In this document: positions 1 through 8,932 of the stretch, one piece after another
How positions within the stretch are numbered: position 1 is the first letter of the stretch
Layout of the letters: each line of letters starts with the position of its first letter
IMG/VR virus record: IMGVR_UViG_3300010883_000603
Span: 1-21,306 of that record
Origin: a virus
Reading direction: 5' to 3' (one strand)
Length of the DNA: 21,306 nucleotides
Translations under genes and position numbers: made by a program
Notes under the pieces: model-generated
Databases searched by the model: none
What the model saw: only the letters and a program-made list of their open reading frames with translations
What the model was told of the DNA's origin: nothing

Positions 1-29
1 ATTTATTTGCAAGCTAGGGAATAAACTAT

Positions 30-37
30 TATAAATA
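30..37 (+). promoter_or_regulatory. Late promoter, exact TATAAATA box
   Basis: This is an exact match to the T4 late promoter octamer, bound by gp55-type sigma. It lies 50 nt before the first gene. With T4 spacing, +1 falls near 43, where a small hairpin starts (AAAGG at 43-47 pairs with CCTTT at 55-59). The box opens the 88-5041 transcription unit; no other late box is seen before gp18. Confidence 0.85.
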
Positions 38-87
38 GATACAAAGGATAATAACCTTTAATTACAATTATAATTTGGAGAACAAAA

Positions 88-375
88 ATGGCAATAACAT
101 TTACAAAAAACGAAACTTTCGATGGTACTCGAGCGCATACGATACCAGATCCGGATAACGAAGGTGAAACTATCACCGAAACTACGTCAGGCATCAGAGA
201 TATTGAAGTCACATTTACAGAAGACGCTACTGATCCAGTAACTACTCATACAAGAATGGTTAATGTATGTTTTGAAGCTGATGGCACTACTTACGATTCT
301 GCTGCTACTGACACTAGAATTGCTGAAGTTGGCGCTGGTGTTGCACACAAAATCGCAGTTGGCGTAATATCTTAA
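88..375 (+). CDS. Small late protein of unknown function before gp13
   Basis: This 95-residue protein is not recognised. It is acidic and rich in Thr and Asp, with no signal peptide, membrane segment or known catalytic motif. Alternating hydrophobic and polar stretches suggest a small beta-rich protein. The start at 88 is set by a GGAG ribosome site about 8 nt upstream and by the late promoter box at 30-37. It ends 15 nt before gp13, whose own ribosome site (AAGGA) sits in the gap. Being first in a late unit of neck and terminase genes suggests a structural or assembly role, but that is inference from position only. Confidence 0.75.
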   Translation: MAITFTKNETFDGTRAHTIPDPDNEGETITETTSGIRDIEVTFTEDATDPVTTHTRMVNVCFEADGTTYDSAATDTRIAEVGAGVAHKIAVGVIS

Positions 376-390
376 TCGAAGGATTTAAAA

Positions 391-1347
391 ATGGCTAAAC
401 CTAATTCAAGACAAACATTAATAGACTATTGCTTGCGAGCACTTGGTGCACCCGTTGTTGAAATTAATGTAGACGACGATCAGGTTGAAGATAGAGTCGA
501 TGAGGCTTTACAGTTTTATCAGCATTATCATGCCGATTCTATAGAGAAAGTATTTTTAAAACATAAAGTAACCAATTCTGAGTTAACTCTAGGTTCATCA
601 ACGGTTTTTACTATTGGAGAAACTATAACTGGTGGGACTTCAGGAGCTACTGCAAAGGTTGTATCTTCATCCGGAATAAAGCTAGGCTATAATAAGACAC
701 TGGTTTTTGATAAAGTTTTTGTTGCTAATGAAACTATCACTGGAGGAACATCTAGTGCAACGGCGACGGTGAGTGCTATTGCTAAGGGTGACATCGAAAA
801 CGGATATTTGACTATACCTGATTTAGTTACTGATGTTGTTCAGATTTTCCCTTTAAGGGAAGGTACAGGAACAGGAATGTTTGATGTACAATATCAAATG
901 CATTTAAATGATATGTATTCTCTTGGTTATATGGGATCTCTTGTTGAGTACGAAATGGCACAACAATGGTTATCTATGTTAGACCTATTAGTGACTTCAG
1001 ACGATAAACATATAAGTTTTGATCGTCATAAAAATCAATTGCGCATAGATATGGATTGGAATAAAGAGGTTATTGTTGGTGGGTATATTGTCGTAGAGTG
1101 CTACAGAATAATAGATCCAAATACGTTTACTGACGTCTATAATGACTACTTCTTAAAACGATATCTTACTGCATTAATAAAAATGCAATGGGGAGTTAAT
1201 CTTTCAAAGTTTGAAGGAATGGTAATGCCCGGTGGAGTGACTTTTAATGGAAGACAAATCTTAGAAGACGCTAAAGAAGAAATCGAAAAATTAAATGAAG
1301 AAGTCAGATTAAACTGGGAACAACCAGTCGACTTCTATACGGGGTAA
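391..1347 (+). CDS. 13: Neck protein gp13 with an inserted repeat module
   Basis: Homologue of T4 gp13, which with gp14 forms the neck that closes the DNA-filled head and accepts the tail. The N-terminus (residues 8-50, LIDYCLRALGAPVVEINVDD onward) and the C-terminal two thirds (from about 135) are typical of the family. Between them, at about residues 66-130, is a stretch that T4-type gp13 lacks at this point. It holds two copies of an ETITGGTS-x-ATA motif (residues 77-88 and 114-125) and looks like a pair of beta-hairpin repeats. At 318 residues it is close to T4 gp13 (309). It is followed by gp14 after only 3 nt, so translation is probably coupled. Confidence 0.93.
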   Translation: MAKPNSRQTLIDYCLRALGAPVVEINVDDDQVEDRVDEALQFYQHYHADSIEKVFLKHKVTNSELTLGSSTVFTIGETITGGTSGATAKVVSSSGIKLGYNKTLVFDKVFVANETITGGTSSATATVSAIAKGDIENGYLTIPDLVTDVVQIFPLREGTGTGMFDVQYQMHLNDMYSLGYMGSLVEYEMAQQWLSMLDLLVTSDDKHISFDRHKNQLRIDMDWNKEVIVGGYIVVECYRIIDPNTFTDVYNDYFLKRYLTALIKMQWGVNLSKFEGMVMPGGVTFNGRQILEDAKEEIEKLNEEVRLNWEQPVDFYTG

Positions 1348-1350
1348 AAT

Positions 1351-2280
1351 ATGCCACGAAGTGTATATTTCTCTCAGGCTGTAAAGTCCGAACAAAACTT
1401 ATATGAAGATTTGATTATTGAATCTCTTAAAATTTTTGGCCAAGATGTATATTACATCCCTAGGACTTTAGTATCCAGAGATAACATATTAGGTGAAGAC
1501 CGAGCATCTAAATTTGATGATGCATATCTTATTGAAGCTTATGTTGAAAACACTGACGGATTTGAAGGTTCTGGAGATCTGTATCAGAAATTCGGTTTAG
1601 AGATTAGGGATGAAGCTACGTTTATTATTTCTAGACGACAATGGCAAAATCTTGTAGGGGTATGGAATAACACTGTTGAAGCACAAAAACCTCAAGAAGG
1701 TGATTTGATATTTTTACCGATGTCTAATTCATTCTTTGAGATATCGTTTGTTGAAGCAGAACAACCATTTTATCAATTATCTAATCTCCCTGTATACAAA
1801 ATGCAGTGTAGCTTGTTCGAATATAATGAAGAAGACTTTGAGACTGGTATTGATGCTATTGATTCTACTCAGACTCAAAATTCATATCAAGTTGGTATGA
1901 AGCTTACTGTGGTCGGAGGTAATCACTTTACTCTTGGTGAGACTGTGACGCAAATAATTACAACAAGTCCGGCATTAAGTATTACTGGTGAAATTCAGAC
2001 TCTTACTAAGACTTCTGATGTTTTAGCTACAATTTCTGTATCTAACATTGGGGTCACAGGAAGTACTGAAGCTAAGGACTTTGTCATATCTCCAACGTTA
2101 GGATTGGTTGGATCAGAGTCTGGAGTTACTTGTCATATTAATGATGTATATAACGTTGCTGATAGTGAATCATTCGCGAGTGATGACCAATCTCAAAACT
2201 ACGGGTTTGAGATCGAGGCTGACGGATTCTTAGACTTTACTGAAACTAATCCATTCGGCGATGCATCGGAGACTTATTAA
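1351..2280 (+). CDS. 14: Neck protein gp14 with a C-terminal beta-rich insert
   Basis: Homologue of T4 gp14, partner of gp13 in the head-tail neck. Residues 1-165 carry the family core, starting MPRSVYFS and including the DLIFLPMSNSFFEI stretch. The protein is 309 residues against about 256 in T4. The extra length is a Thr/Ser/Val-rich block at about residues 183-268 with a GETVT motif, reminiscent of the gp13 insert. The conserved tail (FLDFTETNPFG, 293-303) follows the block, so the block is an insertion and not a run-on. The stop overlaps the start of gp15 by one base (TAATG). Confidence 0.92.
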   Translation: MPRSVYFSQAVKSEQNLYEDLIIESLKIFGQDVYYIPRTLVSRDNILGEDRASKFDDAYLIEAYVENTDGFEGSGDLYQKFGLEIRDEATFIISRRQWQNLVGVWNNTVEAQKPQEGDLIFLPMSNSFFEISFVEAEQPFYQLSNLPVYKMQCSLFEYNEEDFETGIDAIDSTQTQNSYQVGMKLTVVGGNHFTLGETVTQIITTSPALSITGEIQTLTKTSDVLATISVSNIGVTGSTEAKDFVISPTLGLVGSESGVTCHINDVYNVADSESFASDDQSQNYGFEIEADGFLDFTETNPFGDASETY

Positions 2281-3026
2281 TGTTTGGAAATCACTTTTAT
2301 CACGCAACTACACGGAAAGCTGTAGCTTTATTTGGAACCATATTTAATAATATAAACGTTATTAGGCAGGATGGATCTGGCAATGTGCTTAACCAAATTA
2401 AAGTTCCACTTGCATATGGCCCTAAGCAAAAGTTTTTATCGCGGTTAGATTCTGTTACTGGACAGGATGCATCTATGGCAATTAAACTTCCAAGGATGGG
2501 TTTTGAAATAACGTCTATGGATATAGACTCTACTCAGAAACTAGCGAAGCGAAATCAAATAGTAGAAAATCATGCCACGGATTCTACTAAGAAGAAAACA
2601 ATTAAACAGGCTGTCGCGTATAACATTAATATGTCGTTATATGCCATGGCAAAAAATCAAGACGATGGACTGCAAATAATGGAACAAATACTTCCATACT
2701 TTCAGCCAGAATATACTGTAACGATAACTCCAGTTACAGGATTTACGTATAAACAAGACGTTCCAATTATATTAAACGCTGTAACTATACAGGATGATTA
2801 CGAAGGCGATTATCAAACGCGAAGAGCTTTGATATATCAGTTTGATTTTGTAATGAAAATGAAATACTTCGGGCCGACAAGCGATCAAGGTGTTATTAGA
2901 GAAATTAACCTTGACTTTAATGCTGATATGGGCGGTGCAAACGTGTTAGAGAATATGGACTTTACGATAACTCCGGCTAGCGCTGATGAGGATGATAACT
3001 ATACTGTTAACGTAAGTATAACATAG
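2280..3026 (+). CDS. 15: Tail completion / sheath stabiliser gp15
   Basis: Homologue of T4 gp15, the terminator ring that caps the tail tube and sheath and joins them to the neck. The N-terminus (FGNHFYHATTRKAVALFGT) and the middle stretch (LPRMGFEITSMDID, about 70-84) are characteristic. It has 248 residues against 272 in T4. The ATG overlaps the gp14 stop codon by one base and has no clear ribosome site of its own, so expression probably depends on reinitiation after gp14. The gap to gp16 is 7 nt. Confidence 0.93.
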   Translation: MFGNHFYHATTRKAVALFGTIFNNINVIRQDGSGNVLNQIKVPLAYGPKQKFLSRLDSVTGQDASMAIKLPRMGFEITSMDIDSTQKLAKRNQIVENHATDSTKKKTIKQAVAYNINMSLYAMAKNQDDGLQIMEQILPYFQPEYTVTITPVTGFTYKQDVPIILNAVTIQDDYEGDYQTRRALIYQFDFVMKMKYFGPTSDQGVIREINLDFNADMGGANVLENMDFTITPASADEDDNYTVNVSIT

Positions 3027-3033
3027 GTACATT

Positions 3034-3462
3034 ATGGATAAATTAGAAAAGATACAGGCTAACCTGAATAAGAACTTGCCTGAAAAAAAAGTCGAAAAAA
3101 CTGAGATAACTAAAGCGCAAGCTGATGTTAAAAGTGATTATGAATTCTCAAGGAAAACGTATAAAGATCTCATCGAAACTGGTGTGAGGTCTCTTGATAC
3201 GCTTGCGGAATTGGCAAGGGAATCTGAACATCCTAGAGCATTTGAAGTTTTATCTAAAGCGATAAAAGATATTGGTGATGTTACCGACAAATTGATGGAT
3301 CTGCAAAAAAGTAATAGAGATTTGACCGATGGAAGCAAGGCCAAAAGAGAAGTTACTAATAACAATCTATTTGTGGGTAGTACAACTGATCTCCAAAGAT
3401 TATTTATGAAACATGATAAAGAAAATAAGGATAGAATAATAGATGCCACGCCTAAAGAATGA
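3034..3462 (+). CDS. 16: Small terminase subunit gp16
   Basis: Probable homologue of T4 gp16, the DNA-recognition and regulatory subunit of the packaging motor. It is 142 residues against 164 in T4, strongly charged, and largely helical. A Lys/Glu-rich N-terminus leads into a central segment (about 40-95, RKTYKDLIETGVRSLDTLAE) that fits the coiled-coil oligomerisation core of the family. Identification rests on this pattern and on its place between gp15 and gp17. The last 20 bases overlap the start of gp17 in another frame. Confidence 0.85.
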   Translation: MDKLEKIQANLNKNLPEKKVEKTEITKAQADVKSDYEFSRKTYKDLIETGVRSLDTLAELARESEHPRAFEVLSKAIKDIGDVTDKLMDLQKSNRDLTDGSKAKREVTNNNLFVGSTTDLQRLFMKHDKENKDRIIDATPKE

Positions 3463-5041
3463 GCATACAGGCTATCTAGGAAATCCGAATGTAAAAAAGG
3501 ATGGCGTAGAAAGCGAATTTACTGAAAAAGAGATTAAAGAATATAGAGAATGTATGATGGATCCATCATATTTTGCTATTAATTATTTAAAGGTTATTTC
3601 TTTGGATGAAGGATTGGTGCCTTTTGATCTATATCCGTATCAGAAAAATATGTTTAATCATTTTAACGATAATAGGTTTTCTGTAATTTTAGCGTGTAGA
3701 CAATCTGGTAAATCTATTTCTGCTGTGGCATATTTACTTTGGTACGCATGCTTTCATCCAGAAAAAACAATTGCGATATTGGCAAACAAGGGAGCGACAG
3801 CAAGAGAGATGTTAGCGCGTATGACGTTAATGTTAGAAAACTTACCATTTTTCTTGCAACCAGGATGTAAGGCTTTAAATAAAGGATCGGTTGAATTTAG
3901 TAATAACTCAAAGATTATTGCATCTGCAACTTCAGGAAGTTCTATTCGTGGTCTATCTATTAACTTATTGTTCTTAGATGAGTTTGCTTTTGTTGAAAAT
4001 GATGCACAGTTTTATACTTCTACATATCCGGTTGTTTCTTCTGGTAAAGATACAAAGGTTATTATTACTTCTACAGCAAATGGTATTGGTAATGTGTTCC
4101 ACAGAATTTGGGAAGGTGCTACTACATATACGAATGAATATAAAGCTTTCAGAGTTGATTGGTGGGATGTTCCAGGAAGAGATGACGCTTGGAAGAACGA
4201 AACAATATCCAACACATCTGAGTTACAGTTTGATCAGGAATTTGGCAATAACTTCCATGGACGTGGCAACACGTTAATAGATGCTGGGGATTTGTTGGCA
4301 CAGAAATCGCAAAGAGCGATGTCGTTTAGTGCTAATTTATTCATGTATGAACAAGTAGTAGAAGGACATCAGTATGTAATGACAGTTGACGTATCTAAGG
4401 GCCGAGGCCAGGATTATAGCACGTTTACTATTATTGATACTGCAGTAAATCCGTTTAAGCAAGTATGCGTATTCAGAGATAACAATATATCTCCAATGCT
4501 GTTGCCTGACATGTGTTACAAATATGCTAGGATATATAATGATGCATATATCATTGTAGAATCTAACGATCAGGGTGCTGTAGTTTGTAACGGATTGTAT
4601 TACGACTTAGAATACGAAAATATGTTTGTTGAATCACAGATTAAAGCAAATGCGATTGGTGCAACAATGACCAGACGTGTTAAAAGAATCGGTTGCTCAA
4701 CACTAAAAGATTTAATTGGCCAGAAGAAATTGCACATAGTCGACGCGGAAACGATATCGGAGATGTGTACCTTTGTGGCTAGAGGAAGTTCGTTTGAAGC
4801 TCAACCACCAAATCATGATGATTTAGTTATGAATCTTGTGTTGTTTGGTTGGTTTACTACAACTGATATATTCCAGGGAATAACGAATATCGACATGAAA
4901 AACATGTTATATCGGGAACAATTAAAAGCAATACAAGATGATTTATTGCCATTTGGCATTATTGATGATGGACATAATAGTGTTGTAGACGGAAAAGGGG
5001 ACGGAGAAGGTAATGTATGGTTCGAAGTGGATCACATATAA
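3443..5041 (+). CDS. 17: Large terminase subunit gp17 (ATPase and nuclease)
   Basis: Homologue of T4 gp17, the motor that cuts the concatemer and pumps DNA into the prohead through the gp20 portal. The N-terminal ATPase has Walker A CRQSGKS (85-91), Walker B LLFLDE (175-180) and the coupling motif TSTANG (209-214). The C-terminal RNase H-like nuclease shows its acidic residues in TVDVSKG (D316), VESND (E373) and NHDD (D459/D460). At 532 residues it is shorter than T4 gp17 (610). The start is inside gp16; an AAGGA ribosome site at 3427-3431 supports it. No late promoter is seen between gp13 and here, so it is read with gp16. Confidence 0.97.
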   Translation: MPRLKNEHTGYLGNPNVKKDGVESEFTEKEIKEYRECMMDPSYFAINYLKVISLDEGLVPFDLYPYQKNMFNHFNDNRFSVILACRQSGKSISAVAYLLWYACFHPEKTIAILANKGATAREMLARMTLMLENLPFFLQPGCKALNKGSVEFSNNSKIIASATSGSSIRGLSINLLFLDEFAFVENDAQFYTSTYPVVSSGKDTKVIITSTANGIGNVFHRIWEGATTYTNEYKAFRVDWWDVPGRDDAWKNETISNTSELQFDQEFGNNFHGRGNTLIDAGDLLAQKSQRAMSFSANLFMYEQVVEGHQYVMTVDVSKGRGQDYSTFTIIDTAVNPFKQVCVFRDNNISPMLLPDMCYKYARIYNDAYIIVESNDQGAVVCNGLYYDLEYENMFVESQIKANAIGATMTRRVKRIGCSTLKDLIGQKKLHIVDAETISEMCTFVARGSSFEAQPPNHDDLVMNLVLFGWFTTTDIFQGITNIDMKNMLYREQLKAIQDDLLPFGIIDDGHNSVVDGKGDGEGNVWFEVDHI

Positions 5042-5060
5042 ACCTTTAAATCGTAATTTA

Positions 5061-5068
5061 TATAAATA
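5061..5068 (+). promoter_or_regulatory. Late promoter before gp18
   Basis: Exact TATAAATA in the 92-bp gap after gp17. Predicted +1 is near 5074, giving a leader of about 60 nt that ends in a GAGAGGA ribosome site before the gp18 start. Unlike several other late leaders here, no strong hairpin is visible at the start of the transcript. Confidence 0.85.
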
Positions 5069-5133
5069 AATATGATTGAATATAACCGTATTATGAAAAC
5101 TTATTAATAAACTCACATTGAGAGGACAAAAAA

Positions 5134-6804
5134 ATGGCATTTCAAGTATCACCAGGAGTCCAGGTCAACGAAATTGACGCATCGGGCGTAGTACCTGCCG
5201 TATCAACCAGTATTGGTGGATTCGTAGGGTCTTTTAACTGGGGTCCGGTAGACGAAGTTCGAACGGTTGGTTCAGAAACAGAATTAGCTAGTATCTTCGG
5301 AACACCAGATTCCAATACTTATAAGTACTTTTTAACAGCAGCATCATTTTTAAAATATGGTAATGCCCTTAAAGTAGTACGAGCAGCTTCAGGTCACTTA
5401 AACGCGACTGACGGAACTGCTAAACTAGTCAAGAATGATGGACATTATGATTCATTATCTCATGACGGAACATTTATTGCAAAACACCCAGGTATACTAG
5501 GTAATGCAATTGATGTACAAATATGTCCAGCTAATGCAACAGCTTGGGCCGCGTTCACACACGCTGGTTCATTTGATGCAGCTCCAGGAACTTCGACTTC
5601 TGCAGCAGTTGGTGGACACACAAACGACGAATTACATATCGCTATCATCGATAGAACTGGAGCATGGACTGGCACTGCCGGAACTGTTCTAGAGACATTC
5701 CAATTCGTTTCACAGGCATCTGACGGTAAGAAAGCTGATGGAACTTCAAACTACTATAAAGACGCAATTAATACTGCTTCTAGGTATGTTTATTGGACTG
5801 GACACCAAAGCGCATTGACTGACGCTGGCGAATCATTCGCTGGTCAAGCAAGTGCTACAGCTTACGTAACTGGAACTTCGGTTCTTACTTCTGTTATGTC
5901 TAGTGGTGTTGATGATAACGCTCCTACTGCAGGCGAAATTAGTTTAGCAATTGATTTGCTAGCTGATGCCGAGACAGTAGACGTTAACTTACTATTTGCA
6001 TACCCTGATGCCAACGGCACTCAGACTATTGCAGACAAACTAATCACAGTGTGTAATGCAAGAAAAGATTGTATGGCATTTGTGTCACCTCCAATTGAAG
6101 ATTCTGTTGGAATTTCTACTCCTGCCGCTACGGTAAAAGCTTGGGTCGACGGATTAGCTTCGACTTCATACGCTTCTGCTGATTCTGGTGCTGTATACGT
6201 ATACGATAAGTATAATGATGCATACCGATGGTTAGGAGCTTCTGGTCTTTGTGCTGGTCTTTGCGCCATTACAGATAACGTTGCTGATGCATGGTTCTCA
6301 CCTGCAGGGACAACTAGGGGACAACTATTTGGTGTAGCTAAACTAGCATATAATCCTAAGAAAGCTGATAGAGACATGCTTTATAAAGCAAGAGTTAATC
6401 CTCTCGTTTCTTTTCCTGGACAAGGTACTATGTTATTCGGTGATAAAACATTACTAAGTAAGCCAAGTGCATTCGATAGAATTAATGTAAGAAGATTGTT
6501 CATTGTATTAGAAAAGGCTATTAGCGTTGCTGCTAAGGGTCAATTGTTCGAATTCAATGATGAGTTCACGAGAGCTCAATTTAGAAATCTACTTGAACCA
6601 TTCTTAAGAGATGTTAAAGGAAGACGTGGTGTTACAGACTTTAGAGTCGTATGTGATACTACAAACAACACGGGTCAAGTAATTGATGCTAATAGATTTG
6701 TTGCTGATATCTTTATCAAGCCTTCAAGGTCTATTAACTTCATCTCACTTAACTTTATTGCAACAAGAACCGGAGTCGATTTCTCAGAAATCGCCGGTAG
6801 TTAA
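5134..6804 (+). CDS. 18: Tail sheath protein gp18
   Basis: Homologue of T4 gp18, the contractile sheath subunit that shortens to drive the tube through the cell envelope. The N-terminus (SPGVQVNEIDASG) is the usual sheath opening used for inter-subunit strand exchange. The C-terminal domain (FRNLLEPFLRDVKGRRGVTD at about 490 onward, then VADIFIKPSRSINFISLNF) is the conserved core of contractile sheaths. The variable middle, rich in Ala, Thr and Ser, is shorter than in T4: 556 residues in total against 659. The gene has its own late promoter and a purine-rich ribosome site, fitting high late expression. Confidence 0.96.
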   Translation: MAFQVSPGVQVNEIDASGVVPAVSTSIGGFVGSFNWGPVDEVRTVGSETELASIFGTPDSNTYKYFLTAASFLKYGNALKVVRAASGHLNATDGTAKLVKNDGHYDSLSHDGTFIAKHPGILGNAIDVQICPANATAWAAFTHAGSFDAAPGTSTSAAVGGHTNDELHIAIIDRTGAWTGTAGTVLETFQFVSQASDGKKADGTSNYYKDAINTASRYVYWTGHQSALTDAGESFAGQASATAYVTGTSVLTSVMSSGVDDNAPTAGEISLAIDLLADAETVDVNLLFAYPDANGTQTIADKLITVCNARKDCMAFVSPPIEDSVGISTPAATVKAWVDGLASTSYASADSGAVYVYDKYNDAYRWLGASGLCAGLCAITDNVADAWFSPAGTTRGQLFGVAKLAYNPKKADRDMLYKARVNPLVSFPGQGTMLFGDKTLLSKPSAFDRINVRRLFIVLEKAISVAAKGQLFEFNDEFTRAQFRNLLEPFLRDVKGRRGVTDFRVVCDTTNNTGQVIDANRFVADIFIKPSRSINFISLNFIATRTGVDFSEIAGS

Positions 6805-6817
6805 TTAGGAGAAGAAA

Positions 6818-7345
6818 ATGGCAATTTTAGGCGTAGACGATTTTAAATCCAAGCTAGTTGGAGGTGGTGCACGTTCTAACATGTTCAAAGTAACATGTAA
6901 CTTCCCTGCTTATGCTCAAGGCGATGTTGAACTATCTTCTTTCATGATTAAGGGTGCTCAGTTTCCTTCATCAGTTGTAGCTCCTGTACCTGTATTATTC
7001 AGAGGCAGACAACTACAATTAGCTGGTGACAGAACTTTTGAGCCGGTTTCATTAACAATTATTAATGACACTGGTTTCGAAGTAAGAAACGCATTCGAAA
7101 GATGGATGAATGGTATCAGCGAGCACAACAACAATACAGGTCAAAGTAATCCTACGGATTATATGGCTGACATTATTGTTGAGCAGTTAAACAAGCAAGG
7201 TGACGTAACCAAGACTTACGACATGAGAGGATGTTTCCCAACTAATCTTTCTACAATCGAACTTTCATATGATAATGAAAACCAGATTGAAGAATTTACA
7301 GTTGAGTTACAGGTTCAATATTGGGAGTCTGGAACTACTACTTAA
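6818..7345 (+). CDS. 19: Tail tube protein gp19
   Basis: Homologue of T4 gp19, whose hexamer rings stack into the inner tube that carries DNA. It is 175 residues against 163 in T4. Typical features are the FRGRQLQLAGDR stretch (about 66-77), FERWMNGI (about 94-101), and the C-terminal GCFPTNLSTIELSYD with a closing beta strand (VELQVQYWE). It follows gp18 by 13 nt with a TTAGGAGAA ribosome site, so sheath and tube are co-transcribed. A diverged paralogue lies at 12683-13141. Confidence 0.95.
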   Translation: MAILGVDDFKSKLVGGGARSNMFKVTCNFPAYAQGDVELSSFMIKGAQFPSSVVAPVPVLFRGRQLQLAGDRTFEPVSLTIINDTGFEVRNAFERWMNGISEHNNNTGQSNPTDYMADIIVEQLNKQGDVTKTYDMRGCFPTNLSTIELSYDNENQIEEFTVELQVQYWESGTTT

Positions 7346-7351
7346 AAGTAG

Positions 7352-7359
7352 TATAAATA
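7352..7359 (+). promoter_or_regulatory. Late promoter before gp20
   Basis: Exact TATAAATA directly after the gp19 stop. Predicted +1 is near 7365, only 4 nt ahead of a perfect 8-bp stem at 7369-7388. Confidence 0.85.
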
Positions 7360-7368
7360 ATATTAGAC

Positions 7369-7388
7369 GAGGGGAGATAACTCCCCTC
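7369..7388 (+). promoter_or_regulatory. GC-rich hairpin at the 5' end of the gp20 leader
   Basis: GAGGGGAG (7369-7376) and CTCCCCTC (7381-7388) form a perfect 8-bp stem with an ATAA loop. No U-run follows, so it is not a classical intrinsic terminator. Its place within 5 nt of the predicted late start suggests a 5'-end mRNA stabiliser. It could also slow transcription arriving from gp19. Confidence 0.7.
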
Positions 7389-7410
7389 TGACAATATTGA
7401 GGTAAAAAAA

Positions 7411-8901
7411 ATGGCAGAACTTTTTGGTTTTGAGATCAATAGAAAGGATAAAAGGCTCCCAGAGCTTCCTTCATTTGTTCCAAACACAGACGATGATGGC
7501 GTAGGCGTTATAAACAGTGGTGGTCATTTTGGCCAGTACGTAGATATCGACGGCGACAATCAGAAAAATGAAGAAGAACTTATATTAAAATATAGGGATA
7601 TAGCTTCACACCCAGAATGCGATGCAGCCGTAGAAGACATTATTAATGAAGCGATTGTAGGTGATAACAGATCAGCACCTATTGAAATTATTATGGACGA
7701 AATGGAAGCATCTGATAAAGTGAAAAAGGTTATTAAAGAAGAGTTTGAGAATATTATCTCGCTTTTACATTTTAATAGTTATTCGCACGACATATTTAGA
7801 AAATGGTATGTAGATGGCAGATTGCCGTATCATATTATTATAGACAACAAAAACCCTAAAAAGGGTATTCAAGAATTACGATATATTGACCCGATCAAGC
7901 TGAGAAAAATAAAAGAGATCACAGAAGAAAAAGATCCAAGAACCGGGGCTAATATAATTAAGAAGTCTGAAGAGTACTTCTTATTTCAAGATACTAGTAT
8001 GAGAGGAGCGGATACAGGATTACGAATACATCCTGATTCTATAGCATATTGCACATCGGGTATGTTAGACCCAAGCCGCAAAAGAATACTATCATTCTTG
8101 CACAAAGCGATTAAGCCTGTTAATCAATTAAGAATGATGGAAGATTCGTTGGTTATTTACAGAATTAGTAGAGCACCAGAAAGACGAATATTTTATATTG
8201 ACGTTGGTAACTTACCTAAGGGTAAAGCCGAAGAGTATTTAAAGAACATTATGGGCCAATATAGAAATAAATTGGTTTATGATGCTAGTAGTGGAGAGAT
8301 TAAAGATGATCGTAAGCATATGTCAATGCTTGAAGATTTCTTCTTGCCACGAAGAGAGGGCGGTAGAGGTACTGAAATCTCAACATTACCTGGCGGAGAA
8401 AATCTCGGTCAGATAGATGATATTATATACTTTCAAAAGAAGTTATATAAGTCACTGAACGTTCCGGCTAATCGTTTGGAACAAGAGTCAGGGTTTAACT
8501 TAGGTAGATCTACGGAGATCTCTAGAGATGAAGTTAAATTTAAGAAGTTTTTAGATAGATTAAGAAAAAGATTTAGCGATCTATTCTTGCAACTATTAAA
8601 AACACAGTTAATGCTAAAAGGCATTTTAACTAAGGAAGATTGGGCTAAGTGGAAAGAAGATATTTACTTCGACTTTATTGAAGACAATTACTTTAGTGAA
8701 TTGAAAGAGGCTGAGATAACAAGAGAGAGATTCGAAATGTTAGCTCAAATGGATGAATATGTCGGTAAGTATGTTTCTACTGAGTGGGTTAAGAAAAATA
8801 TACTAAGACAATCTGATGACGTGATCGCTGAAATGCAAAAACAGATAAAAGCTGAAAAGGCTTCTGGCGAAATCGAAGATGACGACGACCTTGACATCTA
8901 A
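7411..8901 (+). CDS. 20: Portal protein gp20
   Basis: Homologue of T4 gp20, the dodecameric portal at one head vertex that nucleates prohead assembly and later docks the gp17 motor and the neck. Recognisable stretches are YRDIASHPECDAAVEDIINEA (about residues 61-81), the WYVDGRLPYHIIID segment, LRYIDPIKLRKI, and the central ETNR-like region (LPGGENLGQIDDIIYFQKKLY then SLNVPANRLEQESGFNLGRST). It is 496 residues against 524 in T4. The C-terminus is very acidic (IEDDDDLDI). The start has a TTGAGG ribosome site. Confidence 0.96.
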   Translation: MAELFGFEINRKDKRLPELPSFVPNTDDDGVGVINSGGHFGQYVDIDGDNQKNEEELILKYRDIASHPECDAAVEDIINEAIVGDNRSAPIEIIMDEMEASDKVKKVIKEEFENIISLLHFNSYSHDIFRKWYVDGRLPYHIIIDNKNPKKGIQELRYIDPIKLRKIKEITEEKDPRTGANIIKKSEEYFLFQDTSMRGADTGLRIHPDSIAYCTSGMLDPSRKRILSFLHKAIKPVNQLRMMEDSLVIYRISRAPERRIFYIDVGNLPKGKAEEYLKNIMGQYRNKLVYDASSGEIKDDRKHMSMLEDFFLPRREGGRGTEISTLPGGENLGQIDDIIYFQKKLYKSLNVPANRLEQESGFNLGRSTEISRDEVKFKKFLDRLRKRFSDLFLQLLKTQLMLKGILTKEDWAKWKEDIYFDFIEDNYFSELKEAEITRERFEMLAQMDEYVGKYVSTEWVKKNILRQSDDVIAEMQKQIKAEKASGEIEDDDDLDI

Positions 8902-8906
8902 AATAT

Positions 8907-8914
8907 TATAAATA
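8907..8914 (+). promoter_or_regulatory. Late promoter before the prohead core genes
   Basis: Exact TATAAATA just after the gp20 stop. Predicted +1 is near 8920, leaving a leader of about 13 nt that holds the AAAGGA ribosome site of the next gene. Confidence 0.85.
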
Positions 8915-8932
8915 TATACAAAGGATAAATAA

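Noticed and set aside
6021-6377. Minus-strand open frame of 118 codons inside gp18
   Set aside because: It is antisense to a clear sheath gene, with no start signals; a by-product of Ala/Ser/Thr-rich coding sequence.
7369-7388. Intrinsic terminator after gp19
   Set aside because: The stem is perfect, but no T-run follows and a late promoter lies just before it, so a 5'-leader hairpin fits better.
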